NCBI GenBank assembly: GCA_964481185.1
Contig: CAYZSY010000020.1
Coordinates: forward strand, 1-10,658
Length of the DNA: 10,658 nt
Reading direction: 5' to 3'
DNA from: JAOAJC01 sp964481185
GTDB taxonomy: Archaea > Nanobdellota > Nanobdellia > Pacearchaeales > GW2011-AR1
Positions within the stretch are counted from its first letter, which is position 1; each line of letters opens with the position of its first letter. Position numbers and translations under genes: made by a program. A model generated the notes under the pieces. That model was given only the letters and a program-made list of their open reading frames with translations. It was not told the origin of the DNA and did not search any database. Below, one piece after another: positions 1-6,112 of this stretch.

Positions 1-122
1 AAAAAGCTGCAAAAATAATCCATGAAGATAAGATAAAAACATATATAGTTGGAGAAAGAGTGGAGAATATAAGCAAAATTTTAGAAGGCAGAAAATTCAC
101 AGGAACAATAATCTGCGGATAA
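1..122 (+). CDS. pyrH: UMP (uridylate) kinase, C-terminal end, partial
   Basis: The reading frame is open from the window edge (first full codon at 3) to the TAA at 120-122 and gives the last 39 residues of a protein. The readable motifs are AAKII near the start, then KTYIVG, and a closing GTII. These match the last helix-strand of archaeal UMP kinases of the amino-acid-kinase fold, in which a final AAKII...IKT.IV.G...GT.I segment is typical. The enzyme phosphorylates UMP to UDP in the cytoplasm for pyrimidine nucleotide supply. The catalytic and nucleotide-binding parts lie outside the window, so related kinases of the same fold, such as isopentenyl phosphate kinase, cannot be fully excluded. 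It ends 55 nt before the next gene, which has its own TATA box. Confidence 0.6.
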   Translation, partial: KAAKIIHEDKIKTYIVGERVENISKILEGRKFTGTIICG

Positions 123-147
123 GAATCATCTTCAATAAAACCAAACA

Positions 148-155
148 TTTAAATA
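148..155 (+). promoter_or_regulatory. TATA box for the MNT-HEPN genes
   Basis: TTTAAATA lies 22 nt before the ATG at 178. This is the right distance for archaeal transcription to begin at or next to the start codon, so the mRNA is probably leaderless. This supports 178, not the in-frame ATG at 199, as the start. Confidence 0.65.
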
Positions 156-156
156 C

Positions 157-180
157 CATATTACTCATATAAGTAATATG
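157..180. promoter_or_regulatory. Inverted-repeat operator over the start codon
   Basis: CATATTACT (157-165) and AGTAATATG (172-180) form a perfect 9-bp inverted repeat around a 6-nt centre. The repeat sits just downstream of the TATA box and its right arm contains the ATG of the first gene. A dimeric winged-helix protein bound here would block RNA polymerase at the start site. The gene it overlaps encodes a winged-helix domain, so autorepression is the natural inference; binding is not shown by the sequence. Confidence 0.55.
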
Positions 181-735
181 TTACTCAATAATAAAGAAAT
201 GTGTATATTAGAAGAATTTGCACAAGATTATTCAAAAAAGATTTACGGCAGAGAGATAGCCAAAAAGCTAAAAATGAACCAAAAAACAGCTTCAAATATA
301 CTTACAAAGCTTGAAAAAGAAAATATTTTAAAATTCTCACAGGAAGGCAGAAACAAGTATTATTTTCTAAACAAATTTAATACAAACATCAAAGATATCC
401 TGAAGATAATAGAAATAAACAAAAAAATAAATTTTATAAAAAAATATGGGAAAATAAAAGGGCTCTTTGAAGCATTGGAGAAGAGATGTGATGGAATACT
501 TATTATATTTGGCAGTTATGCAAAGGGAACAAATACCGAAAAATCAGATATTGATATTTTTGTCATGGGGGAGATAGAAGAGATAAGGGACCTGGAAAAT
601 TTATATAATATTGAGATAAATTTAATTAAATCATCAAGAAATAAATTCGATAAAAACGAAAATATAATAAAAGAGATAATCGAAAACCATATAATCCTTA
701 AAGGCATAGGCGAATTTATAGAATTAACATGGTAA
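178..735 (+). CDS. HTH-nucleotidyltransferase (MNT) fusion, likely antitoxin/repressor
   Basis: This is a 185-aa protein in two parts. Residues about 5-68 form a winged helix-turn-helix of the MarR/ArsR kind (GREIAKKLKMNQKTASNILTKLEKENIL). Residues about 100-170 form a minimal nucleotidyltransferase of the pol-beta superfamily, with G112-S113, ten residues, then D124-x-D126 as the nucleotide/metal site and E146 as the probable third acidic residue. In known MNT-HEPN modules the MNT protein AMPylates and silences the HEPN ribonuclease. Here the partner starts 7 nt before this gene stops, which fits that pairing. The added HTH and the inverted repeat over its own start codon suggest that it also represses the operon. 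A purely regulatory role, or another nucleotidyl-transfer target, remains possible. Confidence 0.8.
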   Translation: MLLNNKEMCILEEFAQDYSKKIYGREIAKKLKMNQKTASNILTKLEKENILKFSQEGRNKYYFLNKFNTNIKDILKIIEINKKINFIKKYGKIKGLFEALEKRCDGILIIFGSYAKGTNTEKSDIDIFVMGEIEEIRDLENLYNIEINLIKSSRNKFDKNENIIKEIIENHIILKGIGEFIELTW

Positions 736-1208
736 CAATCAAATGGTGCTGCAATCAAAAAGACGGAATAAAATTGATAGAATCAAATATAAATTTAGCG
801 GATAGTTATATAAAAATGGCTGAAAATGCCATCGGAACAATGTCTAGAGAAAGAGAATTTAATTCGTTATTTGCAATATCTGCCTGTTACTATTCAATGT
901 ATTATTCTCTTTATGCAATTTTAATGAGAATAGGAGTCAAATGCGAGATTCATTCCTGCACATTGGAATTTATGAGGTCTTTTCTGGATAAATTTTATAC
1001 TAAAGAAGAAATAAATATTATAAGCAAAGCATTCAGCGCTAGAAATACAGCACAATATTACGCAGACAAAATAATAGATGAAAAAACAAAGAGTTTAATT
1101 TTTTCGCAAGCTCCTTTCTTCTTAAATAAATCTAAAGAAATTCTCTCAAAATTAAATGAAAATCAGATAAATCTTATAAGAAAAAAGATTGGTGAAGCAA
1201 TTAAATGA
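729..1208 (+). CDS. HEPN-domain protein, putative toxin partner of MNT
   Basis: This 159-aa, mostly helical protein overlaps the MNT gene by 7 nt. The N-terminal W-C-C-x3-K-x-G-I-K-L-I-E stretch followed by AxSYIKMAE, the central ACYYSMYYSLYAIL helix, and R105-N-T-A-Q-Y110-Y111 are features of archaeal HEPN proteins. Classical HEPN ribonucleases carry R-x4-6-H. Here the position of the histidine is tyrosine, like the R-x-x-A-D-Y form seen in the UPF0332-like branch. It may therefore be a non-nucleolytic or differently acting HEPN, and the tyrosines are possible AMPylation targets. The pairing with MNT is clear from context; toxicity is inferred. The last codon overlaps the ATG of the next gene. 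Confidence 0.72.
   Translation: MVTIKWCCNQKDGIKLIESNINLADSYIKMAENAIGTMSREREFNSLFAISACYYSMYYSLYAILMRIGVKCEIHSCTLEFMRSFLDKFYTKEEINIISKAFSARNTAQYYADKIIDEKTKSLIFSQAPFFLNKSKEILSKLNENQINLIRKKIGEAIK
1174..1180 (+). promoter_or_regulatory. Possible internal TATA box for rnp3
   Basis: TTATAAG inside the end of the HEPN gene lies 24 nt before the ATG at 1205, a spacing like the other TATA boxes in this window. It would let the RNase P subunit be made independently of the MNT-HEPN operon. AT-rich coding sequence makes chance matches common, so this is weak. Confidence 0.3.
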
Positions 1209-1648
1209 CAATTATATCAACAACAAACATAGAACAAGCCAAAAATCTCATAAAAAACTCAAAAGAAAAACCACTTATAGTGAGAGCTCAAAACGATGAG
1301 TTTAATCGCAGGATTTTGGAATATGGAAGATTTGACATTTTGCTTTCTCCAGAGTCAGGAAAAAGGCAGAGAACACTAAGAAGCATAGAGTCTGGACTAA
1401 ATAGCACTCTTGCAAAAATTGCAACTAAAAACAAAATCTCAATAGGAATGGATATTGATGAGATAAAAAACCTTGAAAAAGAAGAGAAAGCAAAGAAAAT
1501 AGAGAGGATAAGGCAGAACATCAAAATTTGCAGAAAGGCGAAAACAAAACTTGCTCTTCTCAATTGCAAAGATGAAAAAAATGCACACTCTTTTTTAATT
1601 TCTCTTGGAGCTTCAACCCAGCAAGCCAAAGAAGCATTAACCTTTTAA
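1205..1648 (+). CDS. rnp3: Ribonuclease P protein component 3 (Rpp30), short form
   Basis: This 147-aa protein is recognised by the segments FDILLSPE, SGLNSTLAKIATKNKISIG, RQNIKICRKAKTKLALLN and SFLISLGASTQQAKEAL. These are the order and wording of the archaeal/eukaryotic RNase P subunit Rpp30, a PHP-like TIM barrel that helps the RNase P RNA mature tRNA 5' ends. Archaeal Rpp30 is usually a little over 200 aa. By eye this protein lacks about the first 60-75 residues, roughly the first two or three beta-alpha units, while the C-terminal part is complete. The ATG at 1205 overlaps the HEPN stop (ATGA), and no in-frame homologous extension exists upstream because that space is HEPN coding sequence. 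It is followed after 24 nt by pheS with its own promoter. Confidence 0.85.
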   Translation: MTIISTTNIEQAKNLIKNSKEKPLIVRAQNDEFNRRILEYGRFDILLSPESGKRQRTLRSIESGLNSTLAKIATKNKISIGMDIDEIKNLEKEEKAKKIERIRQNIKICRKAKTKLALLNCKDEKNAHSFLISLGASTQQAKEALTF

Positions 1649-1650
1649 TA
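1643..1650 (+). promoter_or_regulatory. TATA box for pheST
   Basis: TTTTAATA begins within the last codons of rnp3 and ends 22 nt before the pheS ATG at 1673. The spacing predicts a leaderless pheS-pheT mRNA. Confidence 0.55.
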
Positions 1651-1672
1651 CCTCGAGAAGTAAGATAAACAT

Positions 1673-3214
1673 ATGAAACAGGACAAGCAAAAGAGCGAAA
1701 ACAAGATTGAGATAAATGAGCTAATAGAAAAACTTTCCCCATTGGAGATAAAGATAATCCCTTATTTAAAAGAACCTGTTGAAAAAATAGCTAAAAAAAC
1801 AGGTCTTGATTCTGTCTCGGTCCTAAGAGCATTACGATTTCTGGAAAACAAGAACATAATAAAGCTTAAAACAATTTCAAAAACAATTGTAGAACTTGGT
1901 GTAAATGGAGTATATTACAAAAAAAATTCACTGCCAGAAAGAAAAGTTCTGGCAATTTTAGAGCAAAATAACCACCTGCCCTTGGAAGAAGCAAAGAAAC
2001 TGTCAAAACTATCTGAAAATGAGTTCAAAGTTTCTCTTGGAGTTCTAAAAAACAAAGCACTAATAACATTATTTGGCGGAAAAATCTCGCTTAATGCAAC
2101 AAGAGAAGAACTTTCTAAAAAATCGCTAGAGGAGCAACTCTTAGACCTCCTCCCAATAGAAAAAAACAAGCTCTCCCCAGAGCTTAATTATGCATTGGAC
2201 AATCTCAGAAAAAGAAAAAATATTGTAGAAATAAAAGATAAATCAATCATAGAACTAGAACTTACACCAACTGGAAGAGAAATTGCGGGAAAAGAGATAA
2301 AATCAGACTTTCTAGAGGAAGTTACTCCAGAAATAATAAGAGATTGGACAAGAGGCAAAAAATTTAGAAGGTATGATATTTTGGCTCCTGTTCCCCAGAT
2401 TAATGGCGGCAAAAAACATTTTGTAAATCAAGCTATAAATTATGGAAAGAAAATCTGGCTTGAGCTCGGATTCAAAGAGATGACAGGTCCTAAGATAGTT
2501 AGCTCATTCTGGAATTTTGATGCCCTATTTACAGCACAAGATCACCCGGTAAGAGAAATCCATGACACATTCTTTATAAAAGATGTAGAAGGCAATCTTC
2601 CAGCTAACAAAGAATTAATAAAAAGAGTAAAGGAAGCTCATGAATCTGGAGTCGGAAAAAGCAGGGGTTGGCACTATTCTTGGAATGAAAATGCAGCAAA
2701 GAAGGTCTTGATTAGAACACACACAACAGCTCTCTCTGCAATAACTCTCTCAAAGCTAAAAAAAGAGGATTTACCGGCAAAATATTTTGCGATAGGCAAA
2801 TGTTTCAGAAACGAGACGGTTGATTGGAAGCACGGCTTTGAGTTTAACCAAACAGAGGGGATAGTAATTGACCCAAACGCAAACCTCATGCATTTAATTG
2901 GTTATTTAAAGGAATTCGCAAGAAAAATGGGATTCGATAAGATAAAAATTCAGCCCTCGTACTTCCCTTACACCGAGCCAAGTCTTGAAGGTTTGGTCTG
3001 GAACGAAGAAAGAAAAGAATGGGTAGAAGTTCTTGCAGCAGGCATTTTCCGCCCAGAAGTAACAATCCCTCTTCTTGGCACAGCAATCCCTGTTTTGGCG
3101 TGGGGTCCCGGTTTTGACAGATTAATGATGGCTGCCTATCAAATAGCAGATATGAGAGAATTATATTCAAACAACATTAAAAAATTAAGAAACGAACCAA
3201 TCTGGAAAAAATAA
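1673..3214 (+). CDS. pheS: Phenylalanine--tRNA ligase alpha subunit
   Basis: This 513-aa catalytic subunit of the cytoplasmic (alpha-beta)2 PheRS charges tRNA-Phe with phenylalanine. Residues about 1-215 hold the winged-helix repeats typical of archaeal/eukaryotic alpha chains; bacterial PheS has a coiled coil instead. The class II core follows. It comprises GFKEMTGPKIVSSFWNFD (about 265) and the AQDHPVR turn (about 290). Next come RTHTTALSA, then motif 2 with KCFRNETVDWKHGFEFNQTEG (about 376). The phenylalanine-pocket segment SYFPYTEPS follows, and motif 3 GPGFDRLMM lies near 477. All are intact and the length matches the archaeal family. The ATG at 1673 is set by the TATA box 22 nt upstream. 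The beta subunit gene starts 1 nt after the stop. Confidence 0.97.
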   Translation: MKQDKQKSENKIEINELIEKLSPLEIKIIPYLKEPVEKIAKKTGLDSVSVLRALRFLENKNIIKLKTISKTIVELGVNGVYYKKNSLPERKVLAILEQNNHLPLEEAKKLSKLSENEFKVSLGVLKNKALITLFGGKISLNATREELSKKSLEEQLLDLLPIEKNKLSPELNYALDNLRKRKNIVEIKDKSIIELELTPTGREIAGKEIKSDFLEEVTPEIIRDWTRGKKFRRYDILAPVPQINGGKKHFVNQAINYGKKIWLELGFKEMTGPKIVSSFWNFDALFTAQDHPVREIHDTFFIKDVEGNLPANKELIKRVKEAHESGVGKSRGWHYSWNENAAKKVLIRTHTTALSAITLSKLKKEDLPAKYFAIGKCFRNETVDWKHGFEFNQTEGIVIDPNANLMHLIGYLKEFARKMGFDKIKIQPSYFPYTEPSLEGLVWNEERKEWVEVLAAGIFRPEVTIPLLGTAIPVLAWGPGFDRLMMAAYQIADMRELYSNNIKKLRNEPIWKK

Positions 3215-3215
3215 A

Positions 3216-4862
3216 ATGGCTACAATAAAAATATCAAAAGAAGAGTTGAAAAAACACATTAAACTGGATGACAGCATAATAGAGAAGATAAATATGTTCG
3301 GAACTCCAATAGAATCTATAAATGATGAGAGAATAGAACTTGAGATAATGCCAAACCGCCCAGACCTTCTCTCACCACAAGGGTTTATCAGAGCATTTAA
3401 GGCATTTATGGGAAAAGAGACAGGATTGAAAAAATATAGAGTCCACTCTCCTGAAAAAGACTTCAAGGTTAAGATATCAGATTCTGTTTCCGAAGTCAGA
3501 CCATATACTGCATGTGCAATAGTCAAAAAACTCAAGCTGGATGATGAAAAGATAAGAAACTTAATAGAATTGCAGGAAAAATTACACACAACAGTTGGAA
3601 GAAACAGAAAGAAGGCAGCAATAGGAATTTACCCTCTTGAAAAAATAACTCTGCCCATAAGTTATGAAGCAAGAAAACCTGGCGAGATAAGATTTATCCC
3701 TCTTGAGGCTGAAAAGGAGATGACTGGCTCACAAATTCTTCAGCAGCACCCAACAGGAAAGGAGTTTGCAAAGCTTCTTGAAAATTACTCTACATTCCCA
3801 ATCTTTGTTGATGCAAAAGGAAAAGTGCTTTCAATGCCGCCAATAATAAATAGCAATGAGATTGGCAAAGTTATTGAAACAACAAAAGAAGTTTTTATAG
3901 AATGTTCAGGTTCAACTCTTGAAGTTCTAAAGAAAATACTAAATATAATTGTAACAACGTTAGCTGAGATGGGTGGAGAAATTTACGCAATGGATTTGGA
4001 GTATGAGAAGAATAAAATAACAACTCCAGACCTAAAACCGGAAAAGCTGACCCTCTCTCTCGATAATACAAATAAATTATTAGGGTTGAGATTAAAAGAA
4101 AAAGATGTTGAAAAACTCCTTCCAAGAATGGGTTATGAATACTCAAAAGGAAAGGTGTTAGTTCCAGTCTGGAGAACAGATATTTTGCACGAAGTTGATA
4201 TAATAGAAGATATAGCAATTGCATATGGATATGAAAATCTGGTTCCGGAGATGCCAGAAGTAGCAACAACAGGCGAGGAATCAAAAGAAAGCAAAATAAG
4301 CTCAAAGCTCTCCGAACTTTTAGTAGGGCTTGGATTAATAGAAACCTCTTCCTATCATCTAATAAAAGCGGACGAAGCTGAAAGAGCAAAACTTGAAGAA
4401 AATGAGAAGATAGAATTGGAAAATTCAAAAACAGAATATAAGATGCTTAGGCCAAATCTTCTAATTCCAGCACTAAGAACATTCGCAGAAAACAAAGACA
4501 ATGAATATCCACAAAGAATCTTTGAGATAGGAACAACTTTTAGGAAAAACAAGATGAACAGCGCAGAAACAGGAATAAAAGAATCTGAACATCTAATTAT
4601 TGCAACATCTCCCAGCAATTTCACAGACATGAAACAGATTTTAGATTACCTTACAAGAATGATTGACATCAAATACGAACTAAAAGAAGCAAAACACGAG
4701 CATTTGATAGAAGGAAGAACTGGAACAATCCTAATATATAACAAGCCAATAGGTTATATTGGAGAAGTCCACCCAGAATTTTTAAGAGAGTGGAATATTA
4801 AGATGCCCCTCTCAATAATAGAGATCTCGTTAGATGAAATCTTCAACAAATTCAAAGCATAA
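3216..4862 (+). CDS. pheT: Phenylalanine--tRNA ligase beta subunit
   Basis: This 548-aa protein is the non-catalytic partner of PheS. It recognises tRNA-Phe and carries the editing domain that hydrolyses Tyr-tRNA-Phe. The sequence shows the short N-terminus with NRPDLLSPQGF and the B3/B4 editing region about 75-265 (GRNRKKAAIGIYPLEKI, EMTGSQILQQHPTGKEFA, and SMPPIINSNEIGK). The B5 domain about 270-345 follows (WRTDILHEVDIIEDIAIAYGY). A degenerate class II domain runs to the end (RIFEIGTTF, GRTGTILIYNKPIGYIGEVHPE). The length is that of archaeal/eukaryotic PheT; bacterial PheT is near 800 aa. It starts one base after the pheS stop, so the two are translated from one mRNA. Its stop codon directly abuts that of the convergent gene. 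Confidence 0.97.
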   Translation: MATIKISKEELKKHIKLDDSIIEKINMFGTPIESINDERIELEIMPNRPDLLSPQGFIRAFKAFMGKETGLKKYRVHSPEKDFKVKISDSVSEVRPYTACAIVKKLKLDDEKIRNLIELQEKLHTTVGRNRKKAAIGIYPLEKITLPISYEARKPGEIRFIPLEAEKEMTGSQILQQHPTGKEFAKLLENYSTFPIFVDAKGKVLSMPPIINSNEIGKVIETTKEVFIECSGSTLEVLKKILNIIVTTLAEMGGEIYAMDLEYEKNKITTPDLKPEKLTLSLDNTNKLLGLRLKEKDVEKLLPRMGYEYSKGKVLVPVWRTDILHEVDIIEDIAIAYGYENLVPEMPEVATTGEESKESKISSKLSELLVGLGLIETSSYHLIKADEAERAKLEENEKIELENSKTEYKMLRPNLLIPALRTFAENKDNEYPQRIFEIGTTFRKNKMNSAETGIKESEHLIIATSPSNFTDMKQILDYLTRMIDIKYELKEAKHEHLIEGRTGTILIYNKPIGYIGEVHPEFLREWNIKMPLSIIEISLDEIFNKFKA

Positions 4863-5327
4863 CTACCCAAAATAACTCTTTTCCTTTGAAACAGAAGAAA
4901 CTGGCTTCTGCATGTTTTTGATTATCCCCTTGAACGAGGGCTTAATAGAGCTCCAATCTCTTACAATCTTTTTTATCATCTCTGCTTCTTCTTTCTCTGA
5001 ATAATCCACCTCCAATTCAAGAGAGGCAAAAACCAAATCTGACAAAACAGAGTAAATTTTTTCTATCCCTTTTTTGTCCTCGGTTCCCATTGATTTAATA
5101 TAAGCAAAATACATTCTTGGTGCATTCATAGGATTAAGCAAAACTTCAACAAAACCTAAAGAATTAACAATCTTAGTCATCATGTTCTTCCTTATCGTCC
5201 TCAGCAGAAGTTCTTCGCCTTTTCTTATATTTTCTATCTCAAAATCAGCATTAAGCTCCGCAAAGCCAGGAAGTTTATATAAACCCTCAAAAGCAGCATA
5301 TCGTTTTTTTAGTTCTTCAACTTTCAT
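4863..5327 (-). CDS. Hypothetical alpha-helical protein, 154 aa
   Basis: I do not recognise this family. The protein is soluble, rich in Lys and Glu, and appears almost wholly helical. A central stretch (GFVEVLLNPMNAPRMYFAYIKSMG) contains the few conserved-looking aromatic and proline residues. There is no signal peptide, membrane segment or obvious catalytic motif. The normal codon use, a clean ATG with a TATA box 20 nt upstream, and a stop codon touching the pheT stop all support a real gene. An AGGAG (plus 5338-5342) lies 10 nt before the ATG and would be part of the mRNA only if transcription began further upstream, in the structured region 5371-5495. It stands alone in its transcription unit. 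Confidence 0.75.
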   Translation of the reverse strand: MKVEELKKRYAAFEGLYKLPGFAELNADFEIENIRKGEELLLRTIRKNMMTKIVNSLGFVEVLLNPMNAPRMYFAYIKSMGTEDKKGIEKIYSVLSDLVFASLELEVDYSEKEEAEMIKKIVRDWSSIKPSFKGIIKNMQKPVSSVSKEKSYFG

Positions 5328-5347
5328 TTAGATAGTTCTCCTAATCA

Positions 5348-5356
5348 TTTTATATA
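5348..5356 (-). promoter_or_regulatory. TATA box for the 154-aa gene
   Basis: On the minus strand TATATAAAA ends 20 nt before the ATG at 5327. The same AT stretch also reads as TTTTATATA on the plus strand and could work in both directions. Confidence 0.6.
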
Positions 5357-5370
5357 CTTAACTAAAATCA

Positions 5371-5495
5371 CAAAATCCTTGTATTAACCATTGGCTGAAG
5401 CCCATGGTTTGCTCAGATTTATCTGAAAGGATTTTGGGAGACAGAGACAAACTATACAATCATCTATGACTTAAAAGTCATAGTTTGTGCTCTGT
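5371..5495. other. Structured intergenic region, possible small RNA or leader
   Basis: Two adjacent inverted-repeat structures fill the space between divergent genes. The first is closed by CAAAATCCTT (5371-5380) with AAGGATTTTG (5427-5436). It holds two inner hairpins: AACCAT/ATGGTT (5386-5391, 5404-5409) topped by GGC-TGAA-GCC, and TCAGA/TCTGA (5413-5417, 5422-5426). Together these form a three-way junction. The second pairs ACAGAG-ACAAACTAT (5441-5455) with ATAGTTTGT-g-CTCTGT (5480-5495) and encloses an alternative hairpin CTATGACT/AGTCATAG (5464-5471, 5476-5483). The strand is uncertain. The minus strand fits better: GTTTAAAAG (plus 5519-5527) sits about 23 nt before the first stem, and a TTTT follows the last one. 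Confidence 0.5.
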
Positions 5496-5519
5496 ATTAA
5501 AAACAGGAAACAGAAACGC

Positions 5520-5527
5520 TTTTAAAC
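5520..5527 (+). promoter_or_regulatory. TATA box for the 181-aa gene
   Basis: TTTTAAAC lies 20 nt before the ATG at 5548. On the other strand it reads GTTTAAAA, closely resembling the tRNA-Gln promoter at 8601, so it could also drive minus-strand transcription through 5495-5371. Confidence 0.55.
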
Positions 5528-5547
5528 AATAAAAGGGGCAAAGAGAC

Positions 5548-6093
5548 ATGAGAACACTTGAGAGATATACATTAGTTAGTTTAGATGGTTTCGTGAATTT
5601 TTTAAACAGAAATTCTAAAGATAAAAGCACATTTAGAATAAAAGAACTGTCAAGAACAGTGCCTGCAGAGAATTTTATTCTTCAGGGATTCATTGATACA
5701 ATACCTGGAGAAAGAAGAACACTCAATGTATACAAAGATAGTCCAGAAGGAATATCAAACGTTGTGGCAGGAATTGATACAGAATATGGAGAGTTATTGG
5801 AAGAAACAGGGCATTACGAATCGCTAAACATTAGATTCCAAAACAATCTGCGTCTTGGCACTGGCCCCATAATACCTCGCTCAGAAGTTAGAATTAGTGT
5901 TATTGAAAAAACATTGTATGACCCAAAAAATTTTAGAGAATTGTCCCTGCATAAGATTAATAGAAAGGACAGTGTAAGAAAGCAGTGGGGATTCCTGAGC
6001 TTTTGGAGCAAGAAAACAAACTTGGAAGAAACACTACCAACAATGTTATTTCTTGAGCAGCAACAAGATCCTTCCTGGAGAAGAATAGCATAA
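5548..6093 (+). CDS. Hypothetical protein, 181 aa, no recognised family
   Basis: I cannot assign this protein. It has no signal peptide or membrane helix. The N-terminal 20 residues (RTLERYTLVSLDGFVNFL) look helical. The middle (about 30-130) alternates short hydrophobic strands with charged turns, including FILQGFIDTIPGE and a VRISVIEKTLYDP strand-turn, suggesting a compact alpha/beta or beta-rich domain. The C-terminus has WGFLSFWSKK and ends WRRIA. AAAAGGGG 10-18 nt before the ATG is purine-rich but not a clear ribosome site, and the TATA spacing argues for a leaderless mRNA. Its stop is 7 nt from that of the convergent tgt gene, with an inverted repeat across both stops. It may be lineage-specific. 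Confidence 0.65.
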   Translation: MRTLERYTLVSLDGFVNFLNRNSKDKSTFRIKELSRTVPAENFILQGFIDTIPGERRTLNVYKDSPEGISNVVAGIDTEYGELLEETGHYESLNIRFQNNLRLGTGPIIPRSEVRISVIEKTLYDPKNFRELSLHKINRKDSVRKQWGFLSFWSKKTNLEETLPTMLFLEQQQDPSWRRIA

Positions 6094-6112
6094 AGATAAT
6101 TTATTTTATCTT
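6093..6112. terminator. Inverted repeat across convergent stops, possible bidirectional terminator
   Basis: AAGATAA (6093-6099) and TTATCTT (6106-6112) form a 7-bp inverted repeat over the stop codons of the 181-aa gene and tgt. It is followed by CTTTT on the plus strand. The AT-only stem is weak, so this is tentative. Confidence 0.35.

Noticed and set aside
3185..3589. Minus-strand open frame (134 codons) across the pheS-pheT junction
   Set aside because: Ser/Phe-rich translation typical of the antisense of Lys/Glu-rich coding sequence; no start signals.
3895..4428. Long minus-strand open frame (177 codons) opposite pheT
   Set aside because: It lies wholly inside the well-supported pheT gene, gives a Leu-rich low-complexity translation, and has no promoter; a shadow frame.
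5371..5495. C/D-box or H/ACA guide RNA
   Set aside because: CTGA and ACA triplets occur, but no box C (RTGATGA) pairs with them and no pseudouridylation pocket sits the right distance before an ACA; strand and class remain open.
5371..5495. Small insertion sequence or MITE remnant
   Set aside because: No terminal repeats bounding the whole segment, no target-site duplication and no second copy in the window.
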